A DNA stretch of 64,000 nt from the NCBI GenBank assembly GCA_037179385.1, contig CM074195.1, positions 5,760,438 to 5,824,437 of the forward strand, in the 5' to 3' direction. Positions 58,761 through 64,000 of this stretch are shown here, piece by piece. The notes beneath the pieces were generated by a model. The model had not been told where the DNA came from. It searched no databases and was given only the letters and a program-made list of their open reading frames with translations. Every line of letters starts with the position of its first letter. Within the stretch, counting starts at the first letter, position 1. Both the position numbers and the translations under genes were made by a program. The stretch is from Holothuria scabra. Taxonomy: Eukaryota > Echinodermata > Holothuroidea > Aspidochirotida > Holothuriidae.

Positions 58761-58871
58761 TAGTTACTTCAGTACTTTTAGGCCTTTTTAATTATTATTT
58801 TTTTAGGCCTCCCCGACGAAACCGCCGACGCCCCCCCCCCCCCCCCCGCTGGCGCCACCCCTGTTGCCACA

Positions 58872-60408
58872 GTGAATGTATTTTTTTTCTAGAGAGATCT
58901 GTGATATATGGTGGTAATGGCTTGGTTGATATCGGTTTTTTCAACTATTTCAATATACCCATCATGACTAACAGTTTCTAAGAATAGCATAACTTCTAAG
59001 AACAACAGTTTTTGTCAGGTGCTTGAATCAAAGCAGAATAGGAAACATAACACTTCTGTACTGTTTGTCAAATTGGGTCCTCGCTCGATCATCTGTCAAC
59101 TTGGGAGGGGTAGTGAACTGTAATAAAGAGCACTGGATTAATTCGGTAAAAGTCATCATCAATTCACAATTTCCAACCTTTATTCTTTCGCTTCCCTATT
59201 CCTGAAAATATAAGTGCAGGAAAGATACCTAGCAGTATCATCATGTGGTTAGGCCCCTCAAATCCACGGTAGGCTAACGTTCGGCCAATTCTGTTGCACT
59301 GGTAGCCTAGTTCACAAATAGCCTAATGTTAGGCCTAGGCCTAACGCAACCCAGAGTTAAGGCTAAGTAAGGGGCTACACCGGCCAACAGTGGCCCCATA
59401 GGTTACTGTAGTAACAGGATAGCGTTCATTCACAAATTATGGTTTTTGGAAATGGGGTAGCCAAACGTAAGTTGTCTGGGTACAACCAAAACGTTATAGA
59501 ATACCCCGCCCAGACCACAGGTTGTCCTAGTCACTGAATGTGACCGTATAATCCGCTCCTTGTAGTCACTCCTTACTACGGTCACTGGCCAACATGTACA
59601 AAGGTAACAATGTTTTAAGCCAAAACAACAAACCTTCTCTAATTACGATGGAATGGTTCATAGAACAGATTTGAGTTAATATAGCTAATGATTTTGAGCA
59701 TTCTTAAATACCACTTATACCTTCTGGAATGTTTAATACCAGTAAATTCATAGCGAAAGGCAGGAAAAATGTGGTGCCATCCTTCGCAGCAACATCGACA
59801 TCTTGATCGTCTGCTACAGTGCTACTGTGTTGCATGATGGGAAGGACTTCCGCTAGACAAGCTGTCAAAGACCAATTAGTAAGCGCGGCTAGTCAATACT
59901 TGTACTTCATATAGTAAGCTCTCTGTACATTACCTAATTGTACAGTCGATGCGTTTCTTCGTTTTAAATGAGATCACATGACAAACACTGACTTCTTTAA
60001 CTGAAAAAATAATCTGCACAGGCTTAATGTTACTCGCAGAATTATCCAGCCAAAATTTCCCTCTTAAAGGTCTCACTTCTTTAACAGACTTGTGTGGAAG
60101 GTGAAAGTGATGACAAAGATATATGTGGAAAGTTTGGTGAGAAAAGGTATCTTTTTGGGGATGTGAGGGATGCCTACTCACGCGTGAGTAGGCAAGTGAG
60201 CTGTGTTTTTGTGTATACCGGGCAAGGGCCCAGAAATGAAGTGTATAGCATAGGAACGTAATGCTGGGTCCTGTTCAAGGGCTAGGTTGTCCTAGCGTTA
60301 TATAGTACATAGCCTAGGCCTATATATAAAAAGGTCACATCGCCTAACACCAATGCAGTGCTTCGCACAAAACTTCATGATTCCTCACCTTCCACTAGGG
60401 TAGAGGAA
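58872..60408. other. No gene seen
   Basis: Sequence with AGGCCTAGGCCTAA palindromes near 59330. No frame, repeat or splice pattern is supported. Confidence 0.45.
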
Positions 60409-60866
60409 CCAGTATTCAACCCTTTAAAGAATTTCTTGAAATTTTTCCTCCCAGTAAGAGTGGAATCATATGGCTCAAAATGTTTTTGTAAGATGTTATG
60501 ATGGCTAACATGTTTCTATCAAAAAATATTGGATTTAGTCCTCCTTTCAGAAATAGCTCACCATAAAAGTTTGGATTTGCTTACCCAGTATTCAACCCCC
60601 TGTCACTAGCATCCAATCTAGGGGTCCAGTGTTCAACCCCCCGATCATTATACCCCCAAAAATTATTCCATAAAGTACAATTAGATAAAATGCTAACAGG
60701 ATTTAAATATAAATTAACTGCATTACTTTTGTTCAGTATTTCATTCTTGAACAACTTTTTGATGAAATTTGGAGAGAAATTCCACCTTGCTGTTATGTCC
60801 GTTTACTTTTATTAGGTCAGTAGGGGCAAATAACACACATTTCAGTGCAAAATTATTGATTCTACA

Positions 60867-63636
60867 TAGTGTTTGCACGGTTACTAAAAATTAGGACCCG
60901 GGTACCCGATCGCCATACCCGTCGGGTACCCGGTTTACCCGGTGTTTCATACGGTGACTAAAAGATATGAGCATTTTGTAAGGCATATTCCATAAGACAT
61001 GCATGCAGGGTTGTCACCATGCTGGTCGGCGCTGGTCGGGACTAACCGGCACTAGACATTGCCGACTGGTACAACACCTAAAATGCGAGGCTTCCGACCG
61101 GCACAAAAATGATCTTCTACTTGAAAAATGCAGTCTGTGAAATCGTTATTTGGCATGGATTTGTGACAATTTTGAACACACTCAATGCCCATGTTATGTC
61201 AGCTGAATATCATTTTGAGAAATTCAGAGACAGCAAGATAAATAGAAGTATTAAAAAAGTTACCATAAGAGTGATAGTCCGATTTATGAATTCAGCTCTG
61301 TAAAGTGAAAGTACGTAGTAACGGTAGTATGACCTTTGGCATACATATACACGCAGTATTTTGCCTGCCTGTACCGTAAGGCGTCAACGATACTACTGTA
61401 TACTGGTACATAGTGCTGTATTTGGTATACAACAATCGTCTCTAAAAAGCTGCGCAACATGCATTTTTTTCTGAAATCAGTTCACAATGCCCATACCAAG
61501 TTTTTCAAAACATGGAATAGTAGATCCCTCACGCAGGCATGTATCGCTGTCACTCATAAGCTTGTAGGCGGAGCCTCACACGATCAGCTGACGACAATCT
61601 TCTTCTCAAACTCCGTACATACAGCGTTGGCTTCGCACCGCTTTATTTACACAGTAATGAATGTGCTGGAAACAGCATGCTATAATTTTGTGCAAGTGTA
61701 ATAGTGCAGTTATATGCAAGATACTACAGCATGCATGGCAGGAACCACATTCTTAATGATGAACGTAAAAAGAAACGAGGGAATTAAACTCTTCGTAACA
61801 CACTTTCATGAATCTCTCTTTTGCTACTGTACAGCACACGGTGTGGTACATCGCATACAATTTCAAAGACTTCCGCTTTTTGGGAGAAAAATGTGAACAA
61901 ACTATTTGGGAGCGTTTAGAATTGATATTACAAAATTCGGCGAACGTTGAAAGTAATTTGTACAGAGAAAGCCATACACACATGATGATAGGTATGCATT
62001 ATATACAGCCCCAAATCTTTATTGCACATAATGCAGTAGCTTACACGTTTAGTATCGCAAGGCGGCTCTTACACTGCTATTCTTTGTAGTATAAATGATG
62101 TACTGATTTATCGAATCAGCGGCAACTCCGTTAGTCCTGGTCCGATCAGATTACGATAAACATAATGTTTCGATGATATGACTGAATGACTGAGAGGGTT
62201 TGCAAAACTTGCCGTACTACGGCTAGCGCTAGCGGTAAGCGTTTATGAGTGGTTCGGGCGGGAATTTCTTACTTTCCCTTTCTACACTGCAAATGATTGA
62301 ATTATTGAAAAAAAATGAAATTTTCATTATAGCTGAAAAATTAATGGGTCAAAAATGAGGTGGACTCCATGGGGGGTCGGGTGAGGTACAAATATTGGGC
62401 CAGATGTTTAGCCGGCACTCAAATTGGGCTGGTGACAACCCTGCATGCATGGTAACATTAACATCTGTATTGGATAGGTATAGCAATCACAGTTCCCAAG
62501 TTCAAAAACATTTGATTTGTTAGAAGGTTTAATCGTCTCGTTTTGTTTTAGATCAAAATGACAAGTTAAAAAAAACGTAACAGAAAACAGTCAAATAAGA
62601 AAATTATACTTCCCAAGGCCTATATCAATTTGATATTGAATTTTGGGATGCTTTCCTACTCGAAAAGCCAGCATAGTAAGAGCTCGAAACTTCTCCTTTT
62701 AAACCACTGATTTAAAAATATCAACTAATCAGAGCCCTGTATTATGGTATTCTCTTGCACGTCAAAAATTACTGATTGTAAACAAACGACGTCATGTTGT
62801 GAACTTCCCTCATACTACTTTGCAATGTGCGTTGGAATTATCGCTAATGGGGTATGTACATTCTTACGTAGCTAGGCCTCGTGACCATATCCAGGCACGG
62901 TAACATAACTTTCACACATATACTTCGTAGCCTGCTCGAGCGCCATTTTGGGGCACAATAACGTAATATATACTGGCCTATTTAAAAAACAAATGTGAAT
63001 GATTACGGTGCTATTACATTGATGTCGTTTTACTTTGCAGATAGCGGCAAAGTGTTGATTTGCGTAAAACTGACACCTTTAACCATTAAGAAATATTCGA
63101 GGATTATACTCACGGTGGCATACCGTATTGATAATAAGATCGTATATATATACATGCAAGGCTCAGTTCACCTAGCATGCTGAACGTTACGGGCACTGTC
63201 TTTGCGAGCTGGGCGGGGGTGATACAGTATGTCTTGCTATGTCTGCGTGAAACAGTACGATGTGATTTTGAATCAGCCGTCAGATAGCTTGCTTGCGAGT
63301 AAGTTTATAAGCGATATACATGTGATGTGTGAGAAGTAACCCACTACGTGACAATAGCGCGATCGGGCCGCACGCTGATAAAAATTTCAACTTCAGAAAT
63401 GAAGTACAGACAACTATCAAACTTACACATAATTTCTAGGGGCTCTCTTCATTCTCAGTCTCGGAGAATGTTTACCCAAATTGGCAAAATATTTTAGTCC
63501 ATTACCGTGGGCAATGGCGTAAATGGGATGATCCTGTTCCATGCATTTCTTTTAAAGATTCGGGTAGTAGATTTGGAACCGGGTAATACGATGGCGGGCG
63601 GGTACCCGGGTACCCGGGTTACCCGTGCAAACACTA
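60867..63636. mobile_element. Outer hAT-type element (non-autonomous, 2.77 kb) with perfect 8-bp duplication
   Basis: Both ends carry TAGTGTTTGCACGG as inverted termini, with CGGGTACCCG-type subterminal repeats inside each end. The flanks are a perfect 8-bp direct repeat, ATTCTACA (60859-60866 and 63637-63644). This is the hAT pattern. About 1.44 kb of its length is a second hAT element inserted at 61006, so the element itself is about 1.32 kb. No transposase frame is visible; the small open frames inside look random. Confidence 0.88.
61006..62443. mobile_element. Inner hAT-type element (1.44 kb) nested in the outer hAT
   Basis: The termini are CAGGGTTGTCACC at the left and its exact complement at the right. 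The element is flanked by a perfect 8-bp direct repeat, CATGCATG (60998-61005 and 62444-62451). A CTGGTCGGC / GCCGGC-rich stretch follows each end. Open frames (for example 61459-61701 and 61808-62089) are under 100 codons with no recognised motif, so it is non-autonomous. It is younger than the outer element. Confidence 0.88.
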
Positions 63637-64000
63637 ATTCTACAATATTTTCTAAAAGACCCAGAATTTTACAGAACTATGCTGAATAACTAAACATTAG
63701 TGACTTCTTTGAGAAATGACCAGAAAATCCTACTGGATTTTATTCACAACATCTTTGGTTCCATAAATGTACCAGGGGGGTTGAATACTGGGTAGCAGAT
63801 AAAGATTGCGGCACCGGTATTCAACCCTCTAAAAATTTCACTCCAAATTTTCCATAATTTCACTATGGTCCTAAAATTTGTTTATAAATTGCTACAATGA
63901 TGAAATATTAGCCCTGACATTGCATTATTTCTTAAACCAGTCTCTTTTTAAATGGATGACAGAAAATTACATTCCTTTGATTTTAACTGCCTTGCCTTAC

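Larger units (their letters stand above)
55957..58863. mobile_element. Probable old hAT-like element filled with other repeats
   Basis: The left end CAGGGGTGGCGCCAG is matched by CTGGCGCCACCCCTG at the right, a perfect 15-bp inverted repeat. The flanks are TTGACGCG and TTGCCACA; the differences are mostly CpG to CpA changes expected from methylation decay of one 8-bp duplication. Inside are the hairpin-bearing repeat (56780-57656), a LINE 3' end and a TA-flanked MITE. The interval could instead be two separate copies of one end. Confidence 0.5.
60409..63827. repeat. Scattered CCAGTATTCAACCC motif around the nested hAT elements
   Basis: The motif occurs on the plus strand at 60409, 60585, 60626 (one change) and 63814 (one change), and on the minus strand at 63775-63794. 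The longest pair, TACCCAGTATTCAACCCCC at 60582 and its complement at 63794, could be the ends of an element of about 435 bp into which the outer hAT inserted. Confidence 0.5.

Noticed and set aside
1..64000. CRISPR arrays, operons or phage-like modules
   Set aside because: The window is eukaryotic; no direct-repeat/spacer arrays or polycistronic gene runs exist here.

Overview
This is eukaryotic, repeat-dense, AT-rich DNA with introns, GT-AG splice sites, SINEs, a LINE fragment and many terminal-inverted-repeat elements. It has no operons, ribosome binding sites or dense coding. The mix of hAT, TTAA-flanked and TA-flanked miniature transposons (MITEs), a tRNA-derived SINE with a TAAC-type tail, and one domain of strong CpG loss inside CpG-normal DNA suggests an invertebrate, most likely a marine deuterostome such as an echinoderm or hemichordate. 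The clade is inference.

Only one convincing protein gene is present: a two-exon, 310-residue type II membrane glycosyltransferase of the nucleotide-diphospho-sugar transferase family (GT77-like), exons 11278-11401 and 12091-12899 on the + strand. About 12 kb downstream in the same orientation is a decayed paralogue (23606-24715). It keeps the intron position but has lost the start codon and carries frameshifts and stops. A small Mutator-like element with a 9-bp target duplication sits in its 5' leader.

From 36.5 to 49.9 kb lies a 13-kb domain almost free of CpG, with CpG-normal DNA on both sides. That is the usual footprint of a germline-methylated gene body in an invertebrate. Consensus splice donors sit at both edges (minus strand at 50015, plus strand at 36225), and several plausible minus-strand exons lie inside. 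I think at least one gene covers this domain, but I cannot name its product.

Nearly everything else is mobile DNA, often nested. Region by region: 1-3.4 kb, a U2-snRNA-like repeat split by a TTAA element, then a TTAA MITE split by a SINE, then more SINE and a hairpin-bearing repeat. 4.5-9.5 kb, further copies of these families and a 630-bp foldback. 9.8 kb, a near-perfect 44-bp-arm hairpin. 14 kb, a long dispersed repeat with tandem subunits. 16-18.7 kb, hAT-type elements. 20.6-22.2 kb, a MITE and a tandem repeat carrying nuclear-receptor-like half-sites. 25-29.4 kb, several MITEs. 30 kb, a degenerate 14-15-nt minisatellite. 34.7-35.2 kb, a SINE inserted in a SINE. 47.6 kb and 52.8-54.4 kb, hAT elements with perfect 8-bp duplications. 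56-58.9 kb, a probable old hAT holding a LINE 3' end and a young TA-flanked MITE. 60.9-63.6 kb, a hAT element inserted in another hAT element, both with perfect 8-bp duplications.

All element calls rest on termini, target duplications and copy-to-copy matches read by eye inside this window; no database was searched.
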